From JALHVH01 sp964585685 (lineage in GTDB: Bacteria; Acidobacteriota; Aminicenantia; Aminicenantales; Saccharicenantaceae), in the NCBI GenBank assembly GCA_964585685.1, contig CAZPEP010000023.1, forward strand, positions 1-30,751: a stretch of DNA of 30,751 bases, read 5' to 3'. Below the pieces are notes generated by a model. The model ran no database searches and was not told where the DNA came from. It saw only the letters and a list, made by a program, of their open reading frames with translations. Positions 14,798-23,214 of this stretch are shown here, piece by piece (position 1 is the stretch's first letter; every line of letters begins with the position of its first letter). Made by a program: the position numbers and the translations under genes.

Positions 14798-15414
14798 TAG
14801 CCTGTCGGAATCCTCATGTCAAGGTGCGTGGGGATCGCCTTCAAAGGACTCTCTTGATGTGGGCTGGCAAGAGGGCCCGGACCGGACAGCTTAGTTCTTC
14901 TTTGCCGTAATGGGAATGAGGTCTTTGCAAAGGGCTTTGCTCCCGGCTCCGGTCAAGATCGCCTTCGACTCGCGCCCACCTCGGCTCCTCGGGTCCAAGA
15001 CTCGAGGCACATCTAAATAGCTATGGAAACCCATCCTCCGAGCCTTGGACCCTCGGAGGCCAAGAGGCTCCCCTCGTCGGCCGCTCGTCTCAGGCTGACC
15101 TCCGCATGGTCGCTGCAGCCCTTTGTCAAAGCCCTCCCATCACGGGACTGAACTGGATCGCCGCACGAAGGACGGAGGGGATATCCCGGAGGAAGCCGTC
15201 GAGGGGCGGAGCGGGCATGGTTCCCCGTCCGCAGGACGGGGAGAGCGCAGCCCCGAAGCGGAGCGGATTTGACACGCTGGGGAAAATCCGCGTCTTCTGG
15301 AGGGATGTCCCCGAGTCCTGAGAAGGCGCTCCCTCCCCCTGGCTGCCCATGACATGGACGCGTTAGGAGGAGGGCGGCATTCTTGGACGGCCCTCGTTCC
15401 GTTCGCGGGGATCC
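14798..15414. other. 617-base non-coding stretch with inverted repeats
   Basis: No open frame here has a credible start, family motif or composition. The left half (14798-14975) shows nothing I can name. From 14979 to 15066 an imperfect inverted repeat is visible: GGTCCAAG (14992-14999) matches CTTGGACC (15044-15051), and a local hairpin CCTCCGAG/CTCGGAGG (15035-15042/15052-15059) competes with it. The right half holds structured element B. The flanking genes are convergent (nitroreductase plus, barrel minus), so no gene promoter is expected. It may be decayed sequence or the site of small RNAs. Confidence 0.4.
15177..15312. repeat. multi-stem structured intergenic element B
   Basis: An outer stem of 11 pairs joins 15177-15187 to 15302-15312, with one G-T wobble. 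It encloses hairpin CCCCGTCC-GCA-GGACGGGG (15223-15241) and hairpin GCGGATTT/AAATCCGC (15263-15270/15284-15291). Outside it GGAC (15170-15173) can pair with GTCC (15315-15318). A near-direct repeat GCGGAGCGG occurs at 15205-15213 and 15258-15266. The layout, an outer stem around two hairpins, is like element A. The two share GGTTCCCC-N3-CGCAGG at identical spacing (15219-15235 and 4338-4354). It is probably a dispersed element or structured RNA; strand and function are unknown. Confidence 0.45.
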
Positions 15415-16188
15415 TTAAAACCAATAATTCAGCCCGGCCGTAATGGCGGTGCCGCCGAGATCGAAATCCTCGAAGTCGGTGAACGCGCTGTCGCTCTTGA
15501 ACGTGCCCTTGGCGGCATGGTAGCGGACCTCGGCCGAGATCGTGATTCGGTTGCCGATCGGGACCATCAGCCCGGCGAAGGCGTGATAACCGAATGTGAC
15601 GCGCGTGTCCTCCCGGGCGTCGGTCTGCGTTATCCCGTAGATCGGCACGTCGCCGATGTCCGGGTCGGTGTAGACCCACTCGTCGGTGAAGTCGACCATG
15701 TAGCCCCGAAGGCTGACGCTCCAGAAATAAATCCCGCCCCCTCCGCCGACGTAAGGGATGATGCGGTTCCTCCGCCCGATCGGGAAGAGCTTCGCCGAGA
15801 CCTGGACGGGGGTGATGGAGACGTTGAAGCCGTGGGAGACGCTGAAATCGCCCTCGTAGAGGTCGGCCGGGAACGCGAAGTCGCCCTCGTCGAGGGCGTA
15901 GCCGACGTAATCCATGTAATAGCCGGCCTTTCGTTTGCTGTAGGTGTCGATGGAGAACTCAAGGCTGAGCTGCTTGGAAACGAAATACTCGTAGCTGAAG
16001 CCGAGGATGCCCGTGTTGAAGTCGGCCTTCTTGAAACTCATCTGGTCGAACTCGATCTGCCACAGGCCGTCCGGCCCGCCGGAAGCCTTCGGAAAATAAT
16101 ACCCGGCCCTCAGCGTAAACATATTAGGGAACGCCAGGGCGGGGACCAGGATGAGCGCGGCCGCGGCTAGGATCAGGTGTCTTTTCAT
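15415..16188 (-). CDS. small outer-membrane beta-barrel protein
   Basis: The 257-residue product has a signal peptide (MKRHLILAAAALILVPALA, about 1-19). Amphipathic beta-strands follow, rich in aromatic residues with Gly-rich turns (VGGGGGIYFW around residue 140), and it ends in LNYWF. A final Phe preceded by alternating hydrophobic residues is the BAM recognition signal of outer-membrane barrels. The size suits an eight- to ten-stranded OmpW- or OprF-N-like barrel. The ATG at 16186-16188 has AGGAGG upstream. An extended -10 (TGCTATAAT) drives it. Specific function is unknown; it could be structural or admit small hydrophobic molecules. Confidence 0.82.
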   Translation of the reverse strand: MKRHLILAAAALILVPALAFPNMFTLRAGYYFPKASGGPDGLWQIEFDQMSFKKADFNTGILGFSYEYFVSKQLSLEFSIDTYSKRKAGYYMDYVGYALDEGDFAFPADLYEGDFSVSHGFNVSITPVQVSAKLFPIGRRNRIIPYVGGGGGIYFWSVSLRGYMVDFTDEWVYTDPDIGDVPIYGITQTDAREDTRVTFGYHAFAGLMVPIGNRITISAEVRYHAAKGTFKSDSAFTDFEDFDLGGTAITAGLNYWF

Positions 16189-16210
16189 TGTCGTCCTCCT
16201 CACATCCTGT

Positions 16211-16219
16211 ATTATAGCA
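16211..16219 (-). promoter_or_regulatory. extended -10 promoter for the barrel gene
   Basis: On the minus strand TGC-TATAAT, an extended -10 box, lies 22 bases upstream of the ATG. No good -35 is seen, as often with extended -10 promoters. Confidence 0.55.
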
Positions 16220-16363
16220 AAATGCGTGCCAATCGGCGCCCGCAGATTTTCAGGCGGGCTCTCTGCTGGGATGTGGCCAAAAAGGGTCAGTTGTCCTCTT
16301 AGTGTCGCAAGACGAACGAGACGGGTAAAACAGGCAAGCCAAGCGAGAGAGGCGAGAAAGGCG

Positions 16364-16388
16364 GGAATGTCGCTGGCATTGACATTCC
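16364..16388. promoter_or_regulatory. inverted repeat overlapping the tsaC -35 box (operator candidate)
   Basis: GGAATGTC (16364-16371) and GACATTCC (16381-16388) form a perfect 8-9-8 inverted repeat. The right arm covers most of the -35 hexamer, the usual place for a repressor site. No matching regulator is in the window. Confidence 0.4.
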
Positions 16389-16407
16389 TGGCCATGCCTC
16401 ATACCAT
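16379..16407 (+). promoter_or_regulatory. sigma70 promoter for tsaC
   Basis: TTGACA (16379-16384), a 17-base spacer and TACCAT (16402-16407) give a perfect -35 and a fair -10. Transcription would start near 16414, 27 bases before the ATG. Confidence 0.6.
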
Positions 16408-16440
16408 TGATGGAGATTCGAACATGGAACGGCGGGATTT

Positions 16441-17073
16441 ATGAGATCGCGCGTCATCGGTATCGATCCGTCCGACCCCGAAGAGGAGGTCCTCCGAACC
16501 ATCGCCGGTATCCTAGCCGTCGATGGCGTGATGGCCTATCCGACCGAGACGTTCTACGGCCTCGGGGCGATTCTCTTCTCGAGGAAGGCTGTCCGCCGTG
16601 TCTTCCGCTTGAAGGCAAGGAACGCCGGAAAACCTCTATCCCTGATCGTTTCCGACATCGATATGATCGAGCGGATCGCGGCGGAGCCTCCTCCCGTTTT
16701 CCGTCTGCTGGCGGGCGAGTTCTGGCCCGGCCCGCTGACCTTGGTCCTCAAGGCCGCCGCCTCGTTCCCGGCCGCCCTCGCCGGCCCGGGACACACCGTT
16801 GCCCTCCGGATCCCGCCGGTCGCCTGGCTCCGGGGGCTCGTCGCCGAGATCGGCCTCCCCATCACGGCGACGAGCGCCAACGTCTCGGGAGAGATGGAGG
16901 TCAAGGACCCGGCGGAGGTAGTCCGCCTCTTCGGCGGGAAGGTCGACGTCATCGTGGACGGCGGTCCGACGCCCGGCGGGCTTCCCTCGACGATCGTGGA
17001 TATCAGCGGCGACCGCCCCCGCGTCCTCCGCGAGGGCGCGGTTCCCGCGTCCGCGCTGGCGGCCTTTCTGTGA
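16441..17073 (+). CDS. tsaC: L-threonylcarbamoyladenylate synthase (TsaC/YrdC type)
   Basis: TsaC makes threonylcarbamoyl-AMP from Thr, bicarbonate and ATP, the first step of t6A37 modification of ANN-decoding tRNAs in the cytoplasm. The 210-residue product is the short, single-domain type without the Sua5 extension. Motifs are YPTETFYGLG (33-42), KAR-N-x-G-K-PLSLIV (58-70), FWPGPLTLVL (94-103), ALRIP (121-125) and TATSANVSG (142-150). Only a weak Shine-Dalgarno (GGCGGGA) lies before the ATG. It has its own promoter with an operator-like repeat. The 3' end lies 30 bases from the convergent papain-family gene. Confidence 0.94.
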   Translation: MRSRVIGIDPSDPEEEVLRTIAGILAVDGVMAYPTETFYGLGAILFSRKAVRRVFRLKARNAGKPLSLIVSDIDMIERIAAEPPPVFRLLAGEFWPGPLTLVLKAAASFPAALAGPGHTVALRIPPVAWLRGLVAEIGLPITATSANVSGEMEVKDPAEVVRLFGGKVDVIVDGGPTPGGLPSTIVDISGDRPRVLREGAVPASALAAFL

Positions 17074-17103
17074 TCGCCTCAGGTCCGACCCTTCCGCCGG
17101 CAC

Positions 17104-19128
17104 TCAATTCAAGTTGAAGATCCCGCTGTCGTCCTTGACGAGATTGTCGACGGTCTTCACCCGGACCTTGTACCCGCCGCCCCTGGGGAGGTTCGCTGGG
17201 ATGGGCCAATCGAAGGTCCCGCCGTTCGCGGTCCCGGCACTGATCTCCCGGACGAGCGTGCCGTACCGGAGGAGCTGGATCAGGGCGGAATCGTTCTGAA
17301 GGCCGCTCTTGGTCCAGAGGATGGGCCGGGTCGTTCCCCGCGTCCAGACGGCGCCTGCGGCCGGGGACGTGACGGTCAGCGTGGGTTTGACGATCGCGAA
17401 CTTCGCGCTGTTCGTCCGGACCTTCCCATCCTTCGTCGTAACCTTCAGGATGTAATCCGTGCGGGGGGCAAGCTTCGATGGGATGGCCCAGTCGAAGATG
17501 CCGTCGTTCTCCGTGGACAAAGAGATGTCTGAGACCTTCAACGTACCCTGGTAGAGCTGGATCTTCAAGCTATCGGCTTGGGTCCCGCTCCTCGTCCAGG
17601 CAATTGTCTGCGTCGTCCCGCGCATCCAGCGCGCTCCTGCCGCCGGGGAGGTCACAGTAATCGTCGGCACAGTCGCCGTGTAAGCCTTGATACAGAAGTT
17701 GATCATATAGGGCGCGGTATTGGGGTCCTTCATCAGGTCGAACCATGACGTCCCGTTCGGGCTGAGGAAGCTCTCCCCGCTGTGGGCGACGGCCGCCTCC
17801 GAATACCCGCCCAGCCTCTCTTCGGCCGGGACCGGGTAGCCGTAGCCGGGCGTGATGAATCTCACGACCACCGAGAATTTCTGGCCGGCCGCGACCGTGA
17901 CGGGAGAGGGGAGAGGAATGGTGTAATAGCCCGGGAACACAAGGGTCCCGGACGTCGAGGCCCGGAGCATCCCCGCCCTGGGGCTGGAGCTGGTCGCGCC
18001 CGTATAGACGAGGATCTCATAAGAGCAATTGGCGGAAACAGCGTAGAAACCTACGGCGGAGACGGACGTCCTCGTCGGCGCGGTGAACACATTTGCTCCC
18101 CATGCCGTGTCGGCGCCGTAGCCCCAGCTGTCGCACCACCCCAGGGGATCGTACTGAAAAACCCCGCTGAAGTTATCTCTTCCCTCGGCCCGGACCGCTC
18201 CGTTGTACCATCTTCGGGCGAACTTGGTGTCGTAATAGGAGACGTAAAAATACCCTGCCTCGCCCCAGCTCGGGCCCCAGCTGTTCCTGACGATGAACGC
18301 TCCGTCCCCAGGGGCGGCCGTGTTGAAATTGGCGGCGGGGTAGGCGTCGTCCCAACCGACGAGGCAGACCGCGTGACCGCCGCCTCCGGACTCGGCGCCG
18401 TTGTTGTAGAAGCTGGAATGGTCCGTGTTCCATCCAGAATCAACCCAATACATGGAGACATAGACGGCCCCGGAGACCATGACCTCGGCCTTCAGGAGGT
18501 CGTTGTCGGCCGCCGACGCCCGTTCCGGAATATAGATGACGTTCTGGACGTGGTTGCGTACGGCTGAGGCCATAGACCCGGAATAGGCCGCGAGGTACAC
18601 ATACGGGTCGTCGGTTTCAATCAGAGGTCCCGCCCAGCGCGCCAGATAGGCCGTCGACATATCGATATTGCCCCCGTTGCAGGGCCCCCACGAGAAGCCG
18701 GCGTTATCGATGAGATGCTGCTCGGCGAGATCGACCGTCTCTCCGGGAAGGAGATAGGATTCGAGCGAGCCAAAGGTCGCGAAGGCCCAGCAGCTGCCGC
18801 AGGCGCCCTGGTCCCTGACAGCGGACAGCTTGTTTCCCGCTGTCCTCAGGTCGAAGGCCGAAGGGAGAGTTCCCCGGTCGAAGGCTCGGCCTCCCGGTCT
18901 GACTCCGGAGGCGCGGAAAGGGGGCGGGACCTCGCCGAGGGCGTGCCCATCGGCCGTTCTGGGCGCGGCCTCGCCTAAAGCGCGGGCCCGCAGGCATTCA
19001 ACGAATTCGGGATTCATGGGCGCTCTTTTGGGCTTGACGGGAGCCTGGGCATAAGAGCCCGCCACGGCCAACCCGAACAGGACGGCCCACATGGCTGTAG
19101 ACCCCCCCAATCTCGTTGTCTTGGGCAT
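17104..19128 (-). CDS. secreted papain-family (C1A) cysteine protease with lectin-like and two Ig-like C-terminal domains
   Basis: This looks like an extracellular protease. The 674-residue product has a signal peptide (about 1-28, AxA site before P30) and a short pro-like segment. The papain domain (about 88-310) has oxyanion Gln107 (RDQGACGSCWAF), Cys113, His252 (GGGGHAVCLVGW) and Asn282 (RNSWGPSWGE), so the triad is complete. A beta-rich region (about 320-480) resembles the lectin-like domain often found after such proteases. Two similar repeats (about 488-582 and 583-674) begin TxTVTSPAAGAxWxRGTT and match the Kre9/Knh1-type Ig-like fold used for surface binding. AAGGA precedes the ATG (19126-19128). 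It ends 30 bases from tsaC, convergent. Substrate unknown. Confidence 0.88.
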   Translation of the reverse strand: MPKTTRLGGSTAMWAVLFGLAVAGSYAQAPVKPKRAPMNPEFVECLRARALGEAAPRTADGHALGEVPPPFRASGVRPGGRAFDRGTLPSAFDLRTAGNKLSAVRDQGACGSCWAFATFGSLESYLLPGETVDLAEQHLIDNAGFSWGPCNGGNIDMSTAYLARWAGPLIETDDPYVYLAAYSGSMASAVRNHVQNVIYIPERASAADNDLLKAEVMVSGAVYVSMYWVDSGWNTDHSSFYNNGAESGGGGHAVCLVGWDDAYPAANFNTAAPGDGAFIVRNSWGPSWGEAGYFYVSYYDTKFARRWYNGAVRAEGRDNFSGVFQYDPLGWCDSWGYGADTAWGANVFTAPTRTSVSAVGFYAVSANCSYEILVYTGATSSSPRAGMLRASTSGTLVFPGYYTIPLPSPVTVAAGQKFSVVVRFITPGYGYPVPAEERLGGYSEAAVAHSGESFLSPNGTSWFDLMKDPNTAPYMINFCIKAYTATVPTITVTSPAAGARWMRGTTQTIAWTRSGTQADSLKIQLYQGTLKVSDISLSTENDGIFDWAIPSKLAPRTDYILKVTTKDGKVRTNSAKFAIVKPTLTVTSPAAGAVWTRGTTRPILWTKSGLQNDSALIQLLRYGTLVREISAGTANGGTFDWPIPANLPRGGGYKVRVKTVDNLVKDDSGIFNLN

Positions 19129-19299
19129 TATCCTTCCCCTTTTTCGATGGTTTCGGAATCAAATCCGTCGATGCCCTCAGCGTATTCCCGAGGGTCCGGC
19201 TTGTCAAGCCGATGGCCCCGGAGAGGATCCTTATCGTGCCAAGGGCCGTGCGACGTGGAATGCGCGCCGACCGGCGAACTCGTCCCCGCGCGTCCGCCC

Positions 19300-21321
19300 T
19301 TACTTGACCTTCGTTCCCGGCGGCAGGTCGCGGTCGAAGAAGGGGACGACGGCCTTGTCGTCGATGACGGCGGCGAGCAGCATGGCCTGGGATTCGATAC
19401 CGCGGATCTTCGCGGGCTTGAGGTTGGCAATGACGATGAGGCTCTTCCCGACGAGGTCCTCGGCCGCATAGCTGTCGGCGATGCCCGAGATCATCGTCCG
19501 TTTTTCCGTCCCGAGGTCGATCTCGAGCTTGAAGAGCTTGTTCGTGTTCGGGACGCGCTCGGCCGCGAGGATCTTCGCGACCCGGAGGTCCATCTTCATG
19601 AATTCTTCGTAGGTGACGATGTTGCCGGCGGGCGCGGTGGGAGCGGCCGGGGCCGCGGGCGCCGGAGGCGTTACGGGCGTTCCTTCCATGGTCTTCTCCT
19701 TGGGGGATTCGGATGCGGTCGGTGCGGCCGCAGGCTTGTCTTCGGCCAGGAAATCCTTGAGCAGGACCCTGGGGAATAGAGCTTTCGGCTCCGCGACCGG
19801 CCGCGCGGGGGCGTAGCCGTCGAAGGCGAGATCGGCATATGCCGTATCCTTGATGGCCCGGCTCTCACCTAGGTATTCCCAGACCCGCTCGCACGACGAC
19901 GGCATCACGGGATACAGCAGATAGCTCACGCCCCTGACAGCGGACGAGGCCTGGAGGAGGATGCGTGCGAGGCGGGGCCTGTTCTCCGGGTCCCGGGCCA
20001 GCTTCCAGGGCTCGTTGTCGGCCAGGTATTTATTGACGCAGGCCAAATAGGCCCAGACCTCCTCGAGCGCCCGGTTCAGGGCGCAGGCGTCGTAGAGGTC
20101 ATGGACCTTCGCCTTCAATTCGTCGAAGCCCGTCCGGATCCGGTCGTCCTCTTCCGTCGCGGGAGCGGCGCCGGCGATCGTTCCGTTGAAGTAGTTCCGG
20201 ACCATGGTCAGGGTCCGTTGGACGAGGTTCCCCAGGTCGTTGGCCAGGTCGGAATTCACCCGGTGGAGGAAGCCCTCGTGCGAGAAGTTGCCGTCGAGGC
20301 CGATAGGGATCTCGCGGAGCAGGAAATATCGGAGGGCGTCGGGCCCGAAGGTTCGGAGAATGATGTTCGGGTCGAGGACGTTCCCCAGGGATTTGGACAT
20401 CTTCGTGTTGTCCTTGAGCCACCAGCCGTGGCTGTAGACGCACTTCGGGAGGGGGAGCCCGGCGGCCATGAGAAAGGCCGGCCAGAAGATGGCGTGGAAG
20501 CGGAGGATGTCCTTGGCCATGAGGTGGATGTCGGCGGGCCAGAACTTGTTGAAGCGCTCCTCGTCCGAACCGTAGCCGACGCCGGTCAGATAATTGTGCA
20601 GGGCGTCGAACCAGACGTAGATCGTGTGCTTGGGGTCGTCGGGGACCGGGATGCCCCACTTGACGGTCGTCCGGGTGATGCCCAGGTCCCTGAGCCCGTG
20701 GCGAACGAAGCTCGTGACCTCGTTCATCCGGCTCTGCGGCCGGACGAACTCCGGGTTGGCCGCGTAGAATTCGAGCAATCGGTCCTGGTAGGCCGAAAGC
20801 CGGAAGAAGTAGCACTCTTCCGAAACCAGCGTGCAGGCCTTCCCGCAATCCGGGCACGTCTTGTGCCCCTCGACTCCCATCGCCACATCGTCGGCGATGA
20901 AGTTCTCGTCGGAGACGCAGTACCACCCTTGGTACGTACCCTTATAGATGTCCCCTTTCTCCCGAAGGAGCTGGAAGACCTTCTGGACGCCCAGCTCGTG
21001 GCCGGGGTCGGTCGTCCGGATGAAGCCGTCGTTCGAGATATCGAGGGCCTTCCAGAGGTCCGCGAACCGCCCGACGATCCGGTCGACGTGTTCCTTGGGG
21101 GAGAGGCCCCGCTCAGTGGCGGCCTTCTCCACTTTCTGGCCGTGCTCGTCGGTGCCCGTCAGAAAATACACGTCCCGGCCCCGGAGCCTGTTGAACCGGG
21201 CCAGGGCGTCGGCGATGATGGTCGTATAAGCATGCCCGATATGGGGGACGTCGTTGACGTAATAGATGGGCGTCGTGACATAGAACGTCGCCCTCTCGGG
21301 CTTGTCAGTACTCTTTGCCAC
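19300..21321 (-). CDS. metG: methionyl-tRNA synthetase with C-terminal tRNA-binding domain
   Basis: MetG charges tRNA-Met. The 673-residue product has the Rossmann catalytic core with PHIGHAY (26-32) and KMSKS (307-311) and a zinc-binding knuckle with CPDCGKAC (156-163). An anticodon-binding helical domain follows (about 370-520), then a flexible Pro/Ala-rich linker (about 540-570). The C-terminal Trbp111/EMAP-like domain (about 573-673, MKMDLRVAKI... and SQAMLLAA) mediates dimerisation and tRNA binding. The start is GTG at 21319-21321, seven to eight bases after an AGGAGGT inside folE, and the two genes overlap by 17 bases. It is the last gene of larC-folE-metG. Confidence 0.97.
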   Translation of the reverse strand: MAKSTDKPERATFYVTTPIYYVNDVPHIGHAYTTIIADALARFNRLRGRDVYFLTGTDEHGQKVEKAATERGLSPKEHVDRIVGRFADLWKALDISNDGFIRTTDPGHELGVQKVFQLLREKGDIYKGTYQGWYCVSDENFIADDVAMGVEGHKTCPDCGKACTLVSEECYFFRLSAYQDRLLEFYAANPEFVRPQSRMNEVTSFVRHGLRDLGITRTTVKWGIPVPDDPKHTIYVWFDALHNYLTGVGYGSDEERFNKFWPADIHLMAKDILRFHAIFWPAFLMAAGLPLPKCVYSHGWWLKDNTKMSKSLGNVLDPNIILRTFGPDALRYFLLREIPIGLDGNFSHEGFLHRVNSDLANDLGNLVQRTLTMVRNYFNGTIAGAAPATEEDDRIRTGFDELKAKVHDLYDACALNRALEEVWAYLACVNKYLADNEPWKLARDPENRPRLARILLQASSAVRGVSYLLYPVMPSSCERVWEYLGESRAIKDTAYADLAFDGYAPARPVAEPKALFPRVLLKDFLAEDKPAAAPTASESPKEKTMEGTPVTPPAPAAPAAPTAPAGNIVTYEEFMKMDLRVAKILAAERVPNTNKLFKLEIDLGTEKRTMISGIADSYAAEDLVGKSLIVIANLKPAKIRGIESQAMLLAAVIDDKAVVPFFDRDLPPGTKVK

Positions 21322-21889
21322 TGGTCAGACCTCCTCGGATGAGCATCATGGCCTCGGTCCGGGTGGCCGCGTTCTTCCGGAACGACCCCCGGACGGCCGA
21401 CGTCACCGTGATGGCCTTGGGCTTCTTGGCTCCCCGCATGGACATGCACATGTGCTCGGCTTCGATGACGACCATGACGCCGAGGGGCTTGAGGCGCTCG
21501 TCGATCAGGTCGGCGATCTGCTTGGTCAGCCGCTCCTGGATCTGGAGCCGCCGGGCGAGGGTGTCCACGACCCGGGCGATCTTGCTCAGGCCGACGATCC
21601 GGCCGCCTTTGGGAATATAGGCAACGTGGGCGACCCCGGCGAAGGGGAGGAGATGGTGCTCGCACATCGAGTAGAGCGGGATGCTCTTGATGAGGACCAT
21701 TTCGTCGTGCTTCTCGTGCGCGATGACCCGGAGGTCGCGGGCGGCTTCCTCGACGGATCCGCCGAGGGTCTCTTGGAGCATCTGAGCGACGCGCCGGGGG
21801 GTCCCCTTGATGCCCGGCCTCTCAGGATCTTCGCCGGCTCCTTCCAGGAGGAGCTTGACCCCTCTCTCGATCTTCTTCAGGTCCATCAT
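21305..21889 (-). CDS. folE: GTP cyclohydrolase I
   Basis: FolE converts GTP to 7,8-dihydroneopterin triphosphate, the first step of folate (and of some queuosine and biopterin) synthesis. The 194-residue product has the usual length and motifs: GTPRRVA (29-35), zinc ligands Cys76 and Cys148 with His79 (SMCEHHLLPF), GLSKIARVV (100-108), QERLT (118-122) and the AEHMCMSMRG segment (144-153). Its ATG overlaps the larC stop in an ATGA, and its 3' end overlaps metG, so translation is probably coupled in this operon. Confidence 0.97.
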   Translation of the reverse strand: MMDLKKIERGVKLLLEGAGEDPERPGIKGTPRRVAQMLQETLGGSVEEAARDLRVIAHEKHDEMVLIKSIPLYSMCEHHLLPFAGVAHVAYIPKGGRIVGLSKIARVVDTLARRLQIQERLTKQIADLIDERLKPLGVMVVIEAEHMCMSMRGAKKPKAITVTSAVRGSFRKNAATRTEAMMLIRGGLTSGKEY

Positions 21890-23082
21890 GACTCCTTCGC
21901 CGTCCGCGTCGCTCGTCCGGGCCCGCCGGACGCCTTCAAGGCGAGACGGGCGATCTCCTTGAGGGGAAGTCGGGTTTTCGCCGAAACCCTCAGGCAGTCA
22001 TCGTACTCCGGCTGGATGGTGACGGCCTCTCCGTCCAGGAGGGACACCTTGACCGCGATCTCCTCGCCGCGGATCCGAACCTTCCGGAACTCCCGGGCCA
22101 GGACCCGCCTCTCCACGGGATGGAAACGGACCCCGATGGAGCTCGTCTCGCGGAAGACGGCTTCGATCAGATCCTCCATTCTATCAGCCCCGACGAGCAG
22201 GGTCAATTTCGTGGCCAGCCGGCCCTTTTTCATGACGACCGGGGTCAGAAACGCGTCCAGCGCCCCGAGCTCGAGGGCCCGGTCGAGGAATCGGGCGAGG
22301 AGCTGGGGGGTTGCGTCGTCGATGGTCGTCTCGATGACATGGACTTTCTTTCCGGATTTGAACGAGGCCGCATCCCCGTAGAACGCACGCAGGATGTTGG
22401 GAAGGCCGTGGAGTTCCCGGCTCCCGGCGCCCGATCCGACCCGCCCGTAGGTGATCTCCGGGAACCGGACGAACTCCCGGACGAGGGTCGCGACGATGGC
22501 CGCTCCGGTCGGCGTCACGAGCTCCTCCTCCGGACCTGCGGAATAGACCGGGACTCCCTTGAGGAGCTCGGCGACGGCCGGCGGCGGAACGGGGAGGATG
22601 CCGTGGGACGTTTTGACGGAGCCCGCGCCGACGTTGAGGGGCGAACAGAAGAAGTCGCCGATGTCGAGGGCTTCGGCCAACCAGCTGGCGCCGAGGACGT
22701 CCACGAGGGCGTCGTCGGCCCCGGCCTCATGGAGGTGGACGGAGCGCAGCGGGCGGCCGTGGACCTTCGCTTCCGCCTCGAACAGCTTCCGAAAGATCTT
22801 TCGGCCGCGGATCTTGACGCCCTCCGGGAAGGGGCTCCCGGCGATGATCTTTTCGACGTCGGCCAGCGTCCTCTCCACGGGCCGCTTGCGTTCGACAGTG
22901 ACGTCGACCTTGAGCGCACGAAGATGGGAGCGCCGGGTCTCGCGGACCTCGATCCGGACGGGGAGCCTCAGCCGGCCCATCGCCTTGATGAAGCGATCCG
23001 GCTCGACCCCAAGGTCGACGAGCGCTCCGAGGATCATGTCGCCGCTCAGCCCCGACGACGCGTCAAAATATACATATTTCAT
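21886..23082 (-). CDS. larC: LarC-type nickel insertion protein (nickel-pincer cofactor)
   Basis: LarC inserts nickel into the pyridinium-bisthiocarboxylate mononucleotide to give the nickel-pincer cofactor of lactate racemase and related enzymes. The 398-residue product starts with the signature MKYVYFDASSGLSGDM and keeps VHLHEAGADDALVDVLG (119-135), which is His/Asp-rich. SPLNVGAG (146-153), TPTGAA (190-195), and a C-terminal half with TTIDDATPQ and TPVVMKKGR follow. It is one uninterrupted frame, unlike the frameshifted larC1/larC2 of Lactiplantibacillus. No larA, larB or larE lies in the window. The ATG is preceded by GAGG. First gene of the larC-folE-metG operon and divergent from mtnP. 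Confidence 0.93.
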   Translation of the reverse strand: MKYVYFDASSGLSGDMILGALVDLGVEPDRFIKAMGRLRLPVRIEVRETRRSHLRALKVDVTVERKRPVERTLADVEKIIAGSPFPEGVKIRGRKIFRKLFEAEAKVHGRPLRSVHLHEAGADDALVDVLGASWLAEALDIGDFFCSPLNVGAGSVKTSHGILPVPPPAVAELLKGVPVYSAGPEEELVTPTGAAIVATLVREFVRFPEITYGRVGSGAGSRELHGLPNILRAFYGDAASFKSGKKVHVIETTIDDATPQLLARFLDRALELGALDAFLTPVVMKKGRLATKLTLLVGADRMEDLIEAVFRETSSIGVRFHPVERRVLAREFRKVRIRGEEIAVKVSLLDGEAVTIQPEYDDCLRVSAKTRLPLKEIARLALKASGGPGRATRTAKES

Positions 23083-23161
23083 GCTATGGCCTCAGCTCGT
23101 CCTAGGATAACGCAAGGCTCTCTCCAAGTCCAGCCGGCGGTGGGGCAAAGGCGCCCGCTCC

Positions 23162-23190
23162 TTGACTTGTCCTTCCAATGAATATATATC
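23162..23190 (+). promoter_or_regulatory. sigma70 promoter for the mtnP operon
   Basis: TTGACT (23162-23167), a 17-base spacer and TATATC (23185-23190) lie in an AT-rich patch 25 bases upstream of the mtnP ATG. Confidence 0.55.
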
Positions 23191-23214
23191 AATATTCTCA
23201 AACGAGGAGTCAAA

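Noticed and set aside
15106..15321. 71-codon plus-strand frame across element B
   Set aside because: No ribosome site or family likeness; the bases are better explained by the inverted repeats.
16411..16440. GATTCGAAC resembling a tRNA T-arm
   Set aside because: No acceptor, D or anticodon arm can be formed around it on either strand.
20101..21342. 413-codon plus-strand frame opposite metG
   Set aside because: It is an antisense shadow of metG with Gly/Val/Asp-rich composition typical of such frames.
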